64,000 bases of DNA from contig CM041196.1 of NCBI GenBank assembly GCA_023078555.1, positions 7,575,985 to 7,639,984 of the forward strand. Reading direction: 5' to 3'. Shown in pieces: positions 24,584-35,404 of this stretch. This stretch comes from Ulva prolifera. Lineage: Eukaryota; Chlorophyta; Ulvophyceae; Ulvales; Ulvaceae. Made by a program: the position numbers and the translations under genes. Each line of letters begins with the position of its first letter. Position 1 is the first letter of the stretch. Under the pieces are notes generated by a model. That model did not search any database and was not told the origin of the DNA. It saw only the letters and a program-made list of their open reading frames with translations.

Positions 24584-25480
24584 ATGTCGGAAGTTTTAGC
24601 ATTAGAAGGCAAATCGCCGACTTCAGATTGGAATGATGCATTGGCATATGTTGACGCGCTCAGTGACGCTCAACGTGAGAAGGCGGAAGCTTTGATCAGA
24701 CACGAGTGCGCAAAAATGCGGTCCGAAGGTCCCAGTGCGGATCATAGCATGCAAAACCTGCCTGACGCTTCGAGATATCTGCTGTTCCAGGTACGTGATC
24801 TGTTCAGCATTGCCACCAGCAGCCCGTCCTGTTGCTAAAATCTATCGTCTCCTTTCCTGAATAGTTCTCATGGATAGCGTTATGATCAGCTTTGTAGAAC
24901 AACACAATCATGAAAGGAGAGATGAGCAGAATTGAGTCTGGTACAAGAAACATGCCGCCTTTGGACACCTCTAGGACAGCCCTGGACACACCTCGCTTAC
25001 ATTCTCAGGGCGATCCTGCAGCTTGGCGGACGTCGGCAGACAACGCTGCCACACAATTAGAGCACCAGTACCACCGGTGCGGTGCAAGACACCCTTTGGG
25101 ACAAAAAAATCAGTGGTTTTGTGTCGCATTCTCACTGAACATATGGGGTGCTGTACAGAATTGAAAATTTCAAGCTGGGCCTGAAATTCGGACCGGCGGT
25201 GTGGAAATCTCACAATGCTAGGACCGACATGCTGGTGGCTGCATCAGAGAAGAGGCTGCGTGATGTAGAGGCAAGAATTACCAAAGTGAATCAGAGGCGA
25301 AAGCTGCAGCAGGACCGTGCCCGCTTACAGCTGCAACGTTTGCAAAGCACGTATGCGGAACTTGTGGGCAAAAATTTACAAATCACACTTGCTTGTGATA
25401 AGCTAGATGAGGAACTGAGCCAGGCAGCCTCGGCGAGCAATTTACAATGTCACCAAGACCCTGTAGCACCGGGTGACTAG
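24584..25480 (+). CDS. BCAS2: Pre-mRNA splicing factor SPF27 (BCAS2/MOS4)
   Basis: Core subunit of the Prp19/NineTeen spliceosome complex; small coiled-coil nuclear protein. Three exons resolved with correct phases: 24584-24790, 24898-25076 and 25159-25480, giving 235 residues, close to the usual 225-255. Diagnostic blocks are LAYVDALSDAQREKAEALI, RNMPPLDTSRTALDTPR, AAWRTSADNAATQLEHQYH, then RIENFKLGLKFGPAVW and a C-terminal coiled coil (RRKLQQDRARLQLQRLQST). Intron 1 is phase 0 (GTACGTG...TTTGTAG) and intron 2 is phase 2 (GTGCGG...TGTACAG). The ATG at 24584 is the first in frame. The stop is directly beside an opposing open frame. Confidence 0.92.
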
Positions 25481-25950
25481 CAGCGACACATCAGATGTTG
25501 CCCTTTTCCAATACCAGTGTAAGCATATGCCGTGTTTCGTTCGCATTTGGCGAAGTGGGTATCAATTGAGGTCTTCGTTTCCCATGAAGGGTCCATGAGG
25601 CATGGGCAGGCTGCAACGTACTGACGTACCCATAACCCGGTACGGTAAATGGGCACATGCCCGAGTAACGTGAACTTGGCTTCGAATTGGCGCTGAGTCG
25701 GCAAATTGTTGTGGTGCCGTTTCAGCAAGGTCGCCAAGTACAAGCCGTGCACGTACTGCTGCCAGCAAGCGCTGACGGTACAGTATCTGTTAATATGATT
25801 TTTGTATTTGTAGTACTTACTTGATCTGCAGACCAAGCGACGACAAACAATGGCAAAATCAACGGGAGAATCTTGTGCCATACTTGAAGTTGTCTGTTAC
25901 CCGCTAATGAGCGCACTGTGCTGTGGCCCTGCTGTGCTATGGCCACAGTG
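25477..25950 (-). CDS. Possible small hydrophobic-leader protein, unrecognised
   Basis: Weak candidate on the - strand. A hydrophobic segment (VWHKILPLILPLFVVAWSAD, about 25880-25820) runs into a textbook donor (GTAAGTAC). After an intron of about 60 bases, the next exon reads QYVHGLYLATLLKRHHNNL and FTLLGHVPIYRTGLW up to another donor (GTACGTC, about 25631). A third exon would end near 25477, overlapping the end of SPF27 on the opposite strand. No in-frame ATG was found for the hydrophobic reading; an alternative frame starts MAQDSPVDFAIVCRR. The joined protein looks plausible as a single-span membrane protein, but I recognise no family. Confidence 0.3.
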
Positions 25951-26404
25951 CAGTGATCCTAGCTATCACAGGCATCACCGAGCTGCCCAGAGGTGTCGTG
26001 CCGAATATAGTGCAGATTACAAGGATCAATTTGGAGCAGTGTCCTCACTCACGCCATGACATATGTCCCTGCATCGATAAATCATGGGCGCCCCCATTAT
26101 TTAAACGCTAAACCCCCCGGAAGCGACTATGCATGCAAAGGCCAGGTGAAGTGACCAGGAATTTGAGGTGATGGCTTGTGATATCGGCCCGAAGTGGTGT
26201 CCATGTGACATGCCCTCCCTTGCCTTGACATATGTTATCATGTGTGTGCCCTGGCACTCTGTTCATGTAGGTGCGTGCATGTACTTACTAAGGAGACAGA
26301 GGCCAGGCATCATCGCAGGTACCACTGCAGGAGGCAAGCGTCTATGCTAGGCTATCCATTGACCATTTCCGTGCATACCCATCAGGGGCAAACGCACTGC
26401 ATGT

Positions 26405-26450
26405 GTGCTGTGTGCGTGTGTATATGTGTGTGTGTATATGCATATGCATG
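26405..26450 (+). repeat. TG/TATG microsatellite
   Basis: Alternating purine-pyrimidine tract of TG and TATG steps (for example TGTGTGCGTGTGTATATG) ending in repeated ATATGCAT. Simple sequence repeat in a non-coding stretch. Confidence 0.8.
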
Positions 26451-26623
26451 AATACATAGCCAAATCCACTAGGCGATTGACAGCTCCAATTTGTAGGACG
26501 ATGAGTAGCGGCCCCACGCTCTGGTCCGTCACCCGCCAGAGCGGGATGAGCATGTATAGTCACATAGAGAGGGGCTGGCTTCGGCCGTCGGCTGAGACAT
26601 GCTGAACAGTGTAGCCCGGCGAC

Positions 26624-26647
26624 GGGGGGGGAGGGGGGGGGGGGGGG
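26624..26647 (+). repeat. Two poly-G runs (8 and 15 bases)
   Basis: Eight G, one A, then fifteen G. Same class of poly-G run as at 18006 and 46275. Confidence 0.9.
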
Positions 26648-27022
26648 CAATTTGGACCGGTGTTCAGGGTCCGCCATGCGGCCGCGCTAGTTACGACATG
26701 TGCCCACGTAGCGCGAAACTGAATCGACGCCCCTGTAGGCCGTGAGCGGAAGGTCAAGCACACGCATGATTACGAAACTAGGCATCGCATCAGCTAAGCG
26801 CTGCCTGACTTGAAAGCAAATCTTGGAACAAGCGTTCATGAGACACAGACAACCGTGCGCACGGGCTAGGTGATTTCCGCGTCAGAGGTGGGTCCGGTTA
26901 AAGCAGCGCGCAAAAGACTCCCGAGTCATAAACTGGACACCTATTATCTTAATGGTACGCTTAAACTGGCGCCTGTGGCGACTTCTTGATCAACAGACAA
27001 TTGTAAGCAGGCACGTTCGCAG

Positions 27023-29207
27023 GGAAACTGCGCTTCCGCGACCGGTCCCGGATGGCAACTGGAAGAGTACGATACAGACGACCTCATTGGCAAAATATAT
27101 ATGTTTTTCGAAGCGCAGGAGAGCGGTAAACTGCGACCAGATCACAGGATAAAATGGCGAGGGGACTCGTATGTGCATGATGTCACTGAGAGCGGAAGCG
27201 ACCTCACCGGCGGATGGCACGACGCAGGGGGTGTGATCATCTCGCAGCAGTTGTGATTGCCCATGGTGGGTGTGCGTAGAGTGCCTGTAGATCCTGTGTG
27301 TGATTTGCCTGCGCGATCAGGTAAATGCATGGCATTCCTGCAGGCACGCCCAAAACCCCACAATTCGTGTTTTGCGCCTCAATTGCTGTATCTTATTAAA
27401 GTCGCTGTGTTGCATGTGCAGATCATCTAAAACTTGTATTTCCTCTGGCATGGGCGGTCACGCAGATTGCATGGGCAATGCTCTCTGGTGTGAGTGTGAT
27501 GAAGGCCGGCACATTTGAAAGCCAGACTAACTGGCACTGGGGAATTCAAACGCTTGTGCATGGTGTAGAGTTCCTGTTGAAGTGCCATGTAGCGGAGGCT
27601 TCATTTGTTGTTCAGGCGTGCCCTTGAAAGAGCTCTGCTCACCTGTAGGTGTTTCTGCGAGCCAGACGCAGTGCGGGACTGGCTTGGAATTTGATTTGGT
27701 CAGTGCATGGCAGCATCGAGTTTGAAGTGGGTGGCGTGCAGGTCGGTGATGTGGATGCTGATCATGGAGAGTGCTTGCGAGCAGAGTGTGACCACAGCAC
27801 ACCCCGACCTGTATTGATGGTGACACCAGAGCAGCCAGGATCTGACATGCTTTTCCTTGCTTCAGCTGCTTTCGCAGCGGCCAGCCTGGCCCTGAAGCTC
27901 GACGAGAATCGAGCAGACCTGGCGGAGCAGTGCCGGCAGCGTGCATCTGTGCTCTACCGGGAGGCTGTTCAGCATCCTGGAGTTTACAGTGAATCGATCC
28001 CTGAATGCCAGAAAACATATAAAAACGACAATTGGGAGCAGTATGCATATTTTGCTGCAGCATGGCAATATGAAGTGTATCATGACGAGGAGCACTTGCA
28101 GGTAAGCATGAATACCTGATCGCAAGTCCGCCGTGCAATGGCTTGTCTCTTTTTTTCATCTGTGCTCCTGGATCAAAGATGTTGTCGTCGCTGCTTCGGT
28201 GGGATGCTGTTCAGGGTGCATCTTCTCCGACATCTATGGCAATGTCGCCGTTGTCCTGCGTAGACCACATGCCATCGCCACAGCCGATTGCACAATGTCA
28301 CTTCCACGCAATTCAGATGCTTGCCACCGTGTGCGTCAGCAGCATGTCCGGCCGCTCGTGTTCCCAGCAGCACCTGTGGTCAGTTTTGTTCACAGAGTAC
28401 AGGGCTGCACTACATGCAGAACGCTAAAGACTGGCAGCAGCGGGCAGCAGGGAAGTCTATGTATCCGGACTACAGCTGGCAGGCTGTTTACTTTGGTGCC
28501 ACAGCTCTGCTGTGGTCTCATACGCTTGATCCATGCTTCGGTGACAAACTTGCTTTCTTCGCTGATAGTCACATGAACTCTGAAAATGGCATCAATCAGA
28601 CACCTTGCGGGATGACGTTTGTGTGCGAGTGGGGCTCATGCAGGCATGCAGCTGGTGCTGCAGCAATTATGGCATTGTATGCCAAGGGCTTGCTCAAGGT
28701 CAATGCTGAGGACCCGAGAGCTGTGAGTGCTCTCGACTTTGCACAGCGTCAGGTATGGTGCCCTGCTTTCTTGAAGCAGCCATGTTGCTTGATCATCATC
28801 ATATGAGTTGCAGCAGTGACCGCAATCTAGTCCGAGCTGTGACATTGTTGCTTCATGGTAGGCATGTGTATAGTCTTGCGCACTGACAAAAAGCATCCTC
28901 GATCTCTGCTGTTGCTTCGCAGATTTGCTACATCCTTGGAGCATCTGGGCACTCCTGGGTGATAGGGTATGGGAACAAGCCACCCAAGAGGCCACACCAC
29001 CGGGACTCATCTTTGCACATGCACCAGTCAGGAGATTGGCAGGCCTGGAATACGAATGACGTCAACCCAAATGCTCTTGTGGGTGCCTTATGTGGTGGTC
29101 CACTAGTTGATGGATCCTGGAAAGATAATCGCGAAGACTACAAAGGGAATGAGGTTGCTCTGGACTACAATGCAGCGTTGTTGCTTGGTACAGTGATGTG
29201 TCTGTAA
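27023..29207 (+). CDS. GH9 endoglucanase (cellulase), 5' end missing
   Basis: Glycoside hydrolase family 9 catalytic domain, which cleaves beta-1,4-glucan by inversion; probably secreted, acting on cell wall or external cellulose. Exons solved: 27023-27230, 27422-27615, 27742-28101, 28396-28752 and 28923-29207, all phase-consistent. Motifs in order: FFEAQESGKLRPDHRIKWRG; GGWHDAGD plus HLKLVFPLAWAV across an intron, which restores the catalytic DAGD; VGDVDADHG; TPEQPGSDMLF; ESIPECQKTYKNDNWEQYAY; VIGYGNKPPKRPHHR with the family His; and EDYKGNEVALDYNAA with the catalytic Glu. The intron 27616-27741 seems to be GC-AG (CAG then GCGTGC), the only join that gives VVQVGDVD. About 468 residues are covered. 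The first exon, signal peptide and any carbohydrate-binding module are not identified; the acceptor CGCAG at 27018-27022 shows an upstream exon exists. Confidence 0.9.
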
Positions 29208-30065
29208 TCCCACCCGTGTGTTTGCAAACTTCTTGCTAGCTTTAGTAGCAAGTCAGGACGTGCTTGCATAGTTTCAGGGCCATATGTTTGAATTGTGCCT
29301 GGCTGCAAAGAGACTCGTGTTGACTACGATTGGGCAATGCCACTTGAGTCCGGCACTGTGACAGTGCTTGGCCATTAAAGCAAATGTTTCCTGTCCAGCT
29401 TGACACATGCGCACACGCAAGCATGATGTATGATCCTGGTAGGGTTGTGTGAATGACATGTGGTGTTTGCCGACATCTTTGACCGAGTAGCAATTGACAT
29501 GCATGCTTCGATTCATTGGCCATGTGAGAACCCTTCCAACTCAGCTTTTGCGGGTATAACCCGCTGGTGCCATGCCACTTTGAACACTTATGCATCATGA
29601 TATGATATCATTCGCTGCAGCAGCACTGCACACACTATCGCCAATTCTGCGATGCACTCTGTATCTTTCCAGCCATCTACAACTTCGCACTGTATCTGGG
29701 CATCACAGCTCCATAGTCATCACCACAGCTCAAGTTTGGATTGTAACTCACCCAATTACCCGCCACCTCATGTGACTGAATAAGTTCCCTATCACAACAA
29801 TGTTGAAAAGCGACATGCAATGGAAGTATAAATCTTGAGCAACGTTTTTCCCATGTACGACACTGTATTAGACTACACGAAAGATATGAACTTGAAGAAT
29901 TTTACATTGATCGACGAGACATGAAATCAATCCATGCTGCTGTTCAAATCTTCACACCGACGCACCAACACACACATAGACAAGGAAGATGCCACACCAC
30001 CATCGTCACATCAGAAACATACTGAAATAGAAAACAATCATCAACTGTCCACCTGGCCACACAGC
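29208..30065. other. Convergent 3' intergenic region
   Basis: About 860 bases between the GH9 stop and the NadB stop, the 3' ends of converging genes. A/T content is higher than in the neighbouring coding sequence. No conserved ORF, repeat or RNA gene seen. Confidence 0.5.
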
Positions 30066-32057
30066 CTACACCAGAACAGCAGCCTTTGCCTGCTGGAAGC
30101 TGGAGATCTTCTGCATGCGATCACCATGTGCAGCGTGGCGCTGCAACGTTGTCGCCATCAGATAATCATCACTCGACTGGGGGAAATCACCACGGAAGTG
30201 CAAACCACGGGACTCTTGGCGGCGCAAAGCGCTCTCCAGCACCATCTGGGCACACTGAAGCAGATTGCGCAGTTCAAGGACATCTCGATTTGGACCATAG
30301 ATGCTGGCAAATGCGTTCACCTCACCTTCGAGCACAGCAACTTGCTGGAGCCCACTGAATAGCCCGTCAGCACTGCGTTCAATGCCAGCATACTTCCACA
30401 TAATGCTCTGCAGTGAAGCACGGAGGCGGCCACACCACTCCAAAGCACGCCATGTGACAGGACTACCAGCACAAACCAGACTCTGATCAGCAACCATGGC
30501 CACCTCATCTGTGCAGAAGGCCTGAACATGCTCTGCATGAGAGACAGATGGCTGCACAGCACGAGCACCGAAAACCAGGCCCTCCAGCAGAGAATTGGAA
30601 GCCAAGCGATTGGAGCCATGCAATCCAGTGTGTGTTACTTCGCCGCATGCGAACAGACCTGAAATTCCAGTCAGCCCGTCCAGGTCGGTCTGGACACCAC
30701 CACACAGGTAGTGCTGGGCTGGAAGCACAGGAATCGGCTGCGTTGTGATGTCAATGCCTTGTTCAGCGCACTTGGCAGCAATGGCTGGAAAATGCTCCAG
30801 GATGCTGTCTGAGTCCACATGCGATATATCAAGCCACACATGGGGATCACCATGGGTGATCATCTGATCCTGTATAGCGCGGGCAACTACATCACGGGGG
30901 GCGAGCTCCAAGCGATCGTCGTAACTCTGCATGAAACGCTCACCGGCAAAGTTGTACAGGCGTCCACCTTCACCACGCACAGCTTCTGAAATCAGCGAAG
31001 TGCGCCCATCAGCACCAGGTTCATAGAGCGCTGTAGGGTGGAACTGCACGAACTCCATGTTGGCAATCTCTGCCCCCGCTCGCCAGGCGGCAGCAATACC
31101 GTCGCCAGTCGAGACAGCGGGATTTGTTGTGGATGGATAGAGCTGCCCAGCACCACCACTTGCTAGCATAGTGGAATACGCCACAAAGCGCTTCACCCCG
31201 CCAGTGCTGCAGTTCAGGGCATCGATGCCGAAGCAATGGGGCGTCCCCTTGACATCAGAAACACACAGATCCATACACATATGTCCTTCGAACACATCAA
31301 TGCGGGGGTGATTCATGGTGGCATCCACCAGCGTGCGAGATATCTCAGCACCGGTTGTATCAGCGGCGTGGACAATGCGGCGAGCGGAATGGCCACCCTC
31401 CTTCGTCAGATGCAGTGTACCATTGCCGGTCTGCGTGAAAGCAGCGCCCATGGCAACGAGGTCCAGTACACAGTCAGGTCCTTCAGTGCAGACAACTTCC
31501 ACGGCCCTGCAAAGCAATGTGGCGATCAACCTCATGAAGCCACAATTTTCAAGTGCAAAAACGATGTACGCTGCAAGCACAGGCCTTCTTCCAGTATCAG
31601 AGGTGCACACCGTGCATCATTCAGGAAGTTTCCTGCCACAATGGTGTCATGCACATGATCTTCAACCGAATCCAAAGGATCCAGGACTGCGCACACGCCT
31701 CCCTGAGCGTAGACTGTGCATCCTTCTGAGATTGATTCTTTGGTGATGACCGCCACACTCCCATACTCTGCCACCTTAAGGGCATATGTCAAGCCAGCAA
31801 TCCCTGACCCGACGACGAGGAAATCGTAATTGACGGCTTGCTTAGCATTCACGTTGTCATCTGGCGTCGCAGCGCGCAGATTGTAAGATTCATAAGGAGA
31901 CGCCGTGTCAGACAGGAAGCATCGCGCCTGGATCACACGGCTTATGGAGGCAGCACGATGCGCAGGGACTGCATGGCGAGCAAAGCCTGTACATGCAAAT
32001 CAACGAACTAATGAGTGCTTTCTCACTGCAGCGGGGCCAAGAAAATGCGTCGAGCAT
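30066..32057 (-). CDS. NadB: L-aspartate oxidase, plastid
   Basis: First enzyme of the aspartate route to NAD: oxidises L-aspartate to iminoaspartate with FAD. Exons on the - strand: 32057-32027, 31986-31611 and 31506-30066, phase-consistent, 615 residues (bacterial NadB about 540, plant about 650). The first about 35 residues (MLDAFSWPRCSFARHAVPAH...) form a basic, Ser/Ala-rich transit-like leader. FAD site: YDFLVVGSGIAGLTYALKVA; then CTVYAQGGVCAVLDPLDSVE, TKEGGHSARRIVHAADTTG, STMLASGGAGQLYPSTTNPA, MEFVQFHPTALYEPG and the C-terminal ACGEVTHTGLHGSNRLASNS. Key glycines and the HPTAL/GGxxxD-type regions are intact. The first intron would be only 40 nt, unusually short here, so exon 1 is less sure than the rest. 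No quinolinate synthase (NadA) gene is nearby. Confidence 0.93.
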
Positions 32058-33427
32058 CCAACTTGACACGACATGTGGTATGCGCAGAAGCATCAGATAC
32101 TGCGTACCCGCCACGACCCGGCCTGGCATCGACTTTGGCGCCCCGACTGAAAACATAGTGGATGATGAAATCATTGTTTGTAATTGTAACTCTGAAAATA
32201 AACGCGGAAAATCTGCTACCGCGAGTCTTGAAGAATAGCACCGGGCACAACTGGCACGATGGAACTAGAGATCGATCCGACTCCTCTCTGATTTGGAGGG
32301 CAGGAAAAACGCCTAGCGTAATGTCACCAGAATGGCGTACTTCTTGTTGAACACCCAAGACCTCTTCGCACCCACCTGCACATCGAGAGGGCATGTGGAA
32401 GCACAAAGCCCGAACCAGAGACATAGGCAGGCAGAGGCGTAAGAGAAACCAGAGTTACAGGACTCTGAGAGTTCACAGTGCAGTTTGCTGCTGGGTTCAT
32501 TCACAGGTCGTCGAGACGGAGGCAACACGAAGCCGATGCGAAAGGAGCTATTGCAAGAGCGAGGCGCATGTCACCCTCATCGATCAGCGTACCATCGTTA
32601 TTGCCTTGACTCAAAAATTATGATAAGCCTGACAGGAAGAATGTAGGCGACGCAATTTGATTGAGGTCGTCGAGCTGACAAACACTGCGATGTGATCACC
32701 AGTGTCAATGTCTGGGTATGATTGTGAGTAACTCTGCACATATTGCGCTGGAGCAAACCAAGAGACCTACCTTGAACTGAATCTCGCGCTTCTTCGACGG
32801 ACGCTCAGCTGCTCCATGAAGGGTCTTTTACAGCGACACATGCATGCGTACAGATCAACAGCATGACAGCACGACCCCTCTGCACTTGTGGCAGACACGA
32901 GCACACGGCATCTTGTGAATCCGAACGCATCGACACAATTCCTCGGCTCGGAATTGTGGCACCAGATAGAACGCCAGCGTGCAGACAAATACAGCTTCGG
33001 CCAACCGCTTCTCATGTCTCCAAAACTACCTGTACATTGCCGTGTGAGGAGACTGTGCAGGTGAGCACAGTGCACGTAGCACGTTCCACTCGGACAGATT
33101 CTGCGGTGCTGCCTGCCTCCGTGACTTTGCCCTGGCCACATGCTTCATTCGAGCTTCCGCAGGTCGCCGGACGCAAAGCGCCCGCAAATGCATTAGGTGA
33201 TCTGCTGCTGGTCTTCCGACGCCCACGACCCGGAAACCTCGAGACTTCTGTTGCTCCACAATTGAATTCAGTCCTCTAGGGAATTGAATGGTAGATTGCG
33301 CTCCGGCGCCGCGGCCTGCTGACGTCTCCACACATGTATAAGTCTGGATAGCGAGGACTACCAGGCGTTCTCTCAGCCCAACCTTGTGCCACCACACATG
33401 CATGGCGGTGCCACCAGGCCGACTTGA
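32058..33427. other. Intergenic region with one unassigned ORF
   Basis: About 1.4 kb upstream of NadB; its promoter must lie at the left. The + strand frame 32863-33279 (138 codons, starting at ATG) is rich in Thr, Arg, Pro and Val and has no recognisable domain. I treat it as probably non-coding. Confidence 0.35.
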
Positions 33428-33460
33428 GTGTAAAGTAAAGTAAATCTGAATTTACTGAGC

Positions 33461-33745
33461 CGTGTAACAATGACAAAGCTAGAGAGGCAGGTAGCACCGC
33501 AGGGCACAATCACACCCATGCCACCACCAGCACGTAACACAGACCAGCACCCCTATACCGTCGCACACGCCAGCACCCACCCCCGGCAACAGCCATACAA
33601 ACATATAGGCGCCGCGACTGGGCGCAGTGTTCGGTTTCGACATGGGTTGGCATCTCCTGTCATGCATGCACTGGGGGCGTCGGCGTGCTTGTTCGTTGCC
33701 CTGGCGGTGCTACCGGCCACTCCGACTTTTTCCTTGTAACACATA
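33461..33745. mobile_element. MITE-like 285-bp element with about 45-bp inverted termini
   Basis: The left end starts GTGTAACAATGACAAAG and continues through GGTAGCACCGC to GGGCA. The right end is its inverse, with CCCTGGCGGTGCTACC then CTTGTAACAC at 33736-33745. The two ends pair over about 45 bases with mismatches. The inside is C/A-rich on the left and has no ORF. The same end sequence recurs elsewhere in the window (34373, 35249, 46609, 63039, weakly 43071), which supports a dispersed family of short non-autonomous elements. Confidence 0.6.
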
Positions 33746-33959
33746 GTGCTAACACCCACAACCAAACACGCACACCCACAGGTAGTCGCTGCGTACGCCC
33801 CCGGCCTTGTCCGCTTTGTGGCGGCGGTGGCCATGGCCTGCCATCCGCCTTGGATGACAGACCTGGCACTCGGCGTGCCGCGCTTTGACGCTGCAGCATG
33901 CCCTTGCCATGCTTTTGCGTGTGGCCCGCCGTCAGGGCGCGACCGGGGGGGTCTGGGCG

Positions 33960-34373
33960 GGCCGGGCTAGGGACTGGGGATTGGGGGTCTGGGTTTGTGG
34001 GTGGGCGGGGTGGTGTGCGGGTGCTTGGCGGGGTGGGGTTTGCTGGGGGAGGCTGGGGCCGCTCCGGGGGGGTTGTTGATGGTGTATCGGTGTGTTGGGA
34101 TTTGCTGCCTCGGCTGCGTGTGCTTTCGGGGCTGTGGAGCAGGGCTGGTGATCACTCGCTCGAGCGGGGTGCGAGTGTGGGTGGGCGTGCGGGTGTGGTT
34201 GTGGGTGTGGGTTGTGGGGGCTTGTGTGTGGCTGTGTGGCTGTGGCCAGCGCAGGTGCTGACGTTGCGTGGGTGTGCTGATGTGTGCTGCGCGTGGCTGG
34301 TTGCGTGGGTGTGCAGTTCCTCTGGTTGTTGCTCGCGGTTCTACCTGCCTTGCTTGCTTTGTCCTTGTAACAC
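33960..34373 (+). repeat. G/T-rich repeat-family copy ending in CTTGTAACAC
   Basis: The + strand is almost free of A and dominated by GTGGGTG-type words, with a 7-base G run at 34066-34072. The right 143 bases (34231-34373) match the reverse complement of 35249-35404. The left part (from about 33985: GTTTGTGGGTGGGCGGGGTG) resembles the reverse complement of 36182-36480. It ends with the shared family terminus. Confidence 0.6.
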
Positions 34374-34464
34374 ACACACACCCACACCCACACGCACCCC
34401 CACCCCACGGCTCCGCACCATCGCCCTTGAGGCACACGCAGCCCAACTGGCAGAACCAACCACA

Positions 34465-34560
34465 CTTTGGTCCAATGGGTTGAGGACGGTATAAAAGCTA
34501 GCCCCTCCGTTTCAGGAGGTCGCGGGCTCGATTCTGCCTGCGCTTTGGGGAATCGAAACA
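34465..34560 (+). repeat. tRNA-like sequence, possible SINE head
   Basis: TGGTCCAATGGGTTGAGGAC holds a box-A-like word and a D-arm (GTCC / GGAC). It is followed by a CCTCC / GGAGG stem and a box-B-like GGGCTCGATTC. The anticodon loop would be 6 rather than 7 bases, and the T-stem and acceptor stem do not pair well, so it is not a working tRNA. A tRNA-derived SINE head or decayed tRNA copy is the better reading. Confidence 0.35.
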
Positions 34561-35248
34561 GCCATACGTGACCACCTCGCTTAGCACAGGAGGAGGCCCT
34601 GTGAGTTACATACGTCCGTCTGAGGGGAGTTTCCAGGTGGTTTATCCCTTCGGCATATGTGGTCCCGTTAACTCGGAGTTGTCAATGTCCAATAGGATAC
34701 GGCTCGGTAAATTCAGATTCACTTTACTTTACACAAAGCCAGCCACAACAAACCCGGGAACGCCCCAACCTCCCCCAGCGAAAACCACCCCGACCCTCAC
34801 CATGGCCCGTGCAGGCCCCCACACCAGTGTTCTACACGCAACTTTTTTTCGGAGGGAATCCCGCTGGATTCAATCAAAATCGAACGGCGCCGTTCGGATT
34901 GTGCCGCTGAGGGACAGGTTCCAGCGGGCTGCGCTCGCAATTGTTGGCGCTGGCAGCCCGCTTTCAGCGGCGAATCCCGTCGGTGTTTCAAATCCTGGCA
35001 ACATATCTCAGCGGGAAAGCCTGTGGGTTCTAGAGCACTGGGCCACACCCACCCCTCCCCCGTTACTAAGGTAGTACGTACCCGCCGGCGTGTACCCAGA
35101 CCCGCGGACTTCAGCGCACGCCCGGGCCTCAAATCTTAACGTTAGGGTACCCTCCCTCCCCACACCCCCCTGCCGAGTTGAGTGTCGCACATGATGTGCT
35201 GAGACAGATGCGGCGTAGCCGTGACCATGCACAACGTGATAGTTCCAT

Positions 35249-35404
35249 GTGTTACAAGGACAAAGCAAGCAAGGCAGGTAGCACCGCGAGCAACAACTAG
35301 AGGAACCCACACCACGCAACGAGCCGCACGTAACGAGCCACCCGCAGCACACACCAACATACCCACGCAACGGCAGCACCCGCGCCGGCCACAGCCACAC
35401 AGCT
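35249..35404 (-). repeat. Inverted copy of the G/T-rich repeat end
   Basis: Starts GTGTTACAAGGACAAAG and is C/A-rich. Its reverse complement aligns along its length with 34231-34373 (shared blocks include GCTGTGTGGCTGTGGCC and CTACCTGCCTTGCTTGC), with small length differences. It forms a large inverted pair with that copy, separated by about 875 bases. Confidence 0.65.

Larger units (their letters stand above)
25951..27022. other. Intergenic, low complexity, possible GH9 5' exons
   Basis: About 1.1 kb without a confident gene. It contains a TG/TATG-rich microsatellite (26405-26450) and two adjacent poly-G runs (26624-26647). The N-terminal exon or exons of the GH9 gene, expected to carry a signal peptide, should lie here but were not found. 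Confidence 0.4.
33428..34734. repeat. 1.3 kb segment bounded by 36-bp inverted repeats
   Basis: 33428-33463 and the reverse complement of 34699-34734 agree at 34 of 36 bases. Both outer ends begin GTGTAAAGTAAAGT and both inner ends finish in GAGCCGT. The segment between contains a smaller inverted-repeat element, a strongly G/T-biased strand and a tRNA-like stretch. No protein-coding gene is evident and no clear target-site duplication was seen. It could be a nested non-autonomous DNA transposon or a composite of several insertions. Confidence 0.6.

Noticed and set aside
32863-33279. 138-codon + strand ORF upstream of NadB
   Set aside because: Starts with ATG but has no recognised domain, no splice context and Thr/Arg/Pro-rich chance-like composition.
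33898-34494. Long frames through the G/T-rich repeat on both strands
   Set aside because: Gly/Val/Cys/Trp or Pro/His/Thr strings are simply the translation of GTGGGTG-type repeats.
34472-34560. A functional tRNA gene
   Set aside because: Anticodon loop length is wrong and the T and acceptor stems do not pair, so it is listed only as a tRNA-like repeat.
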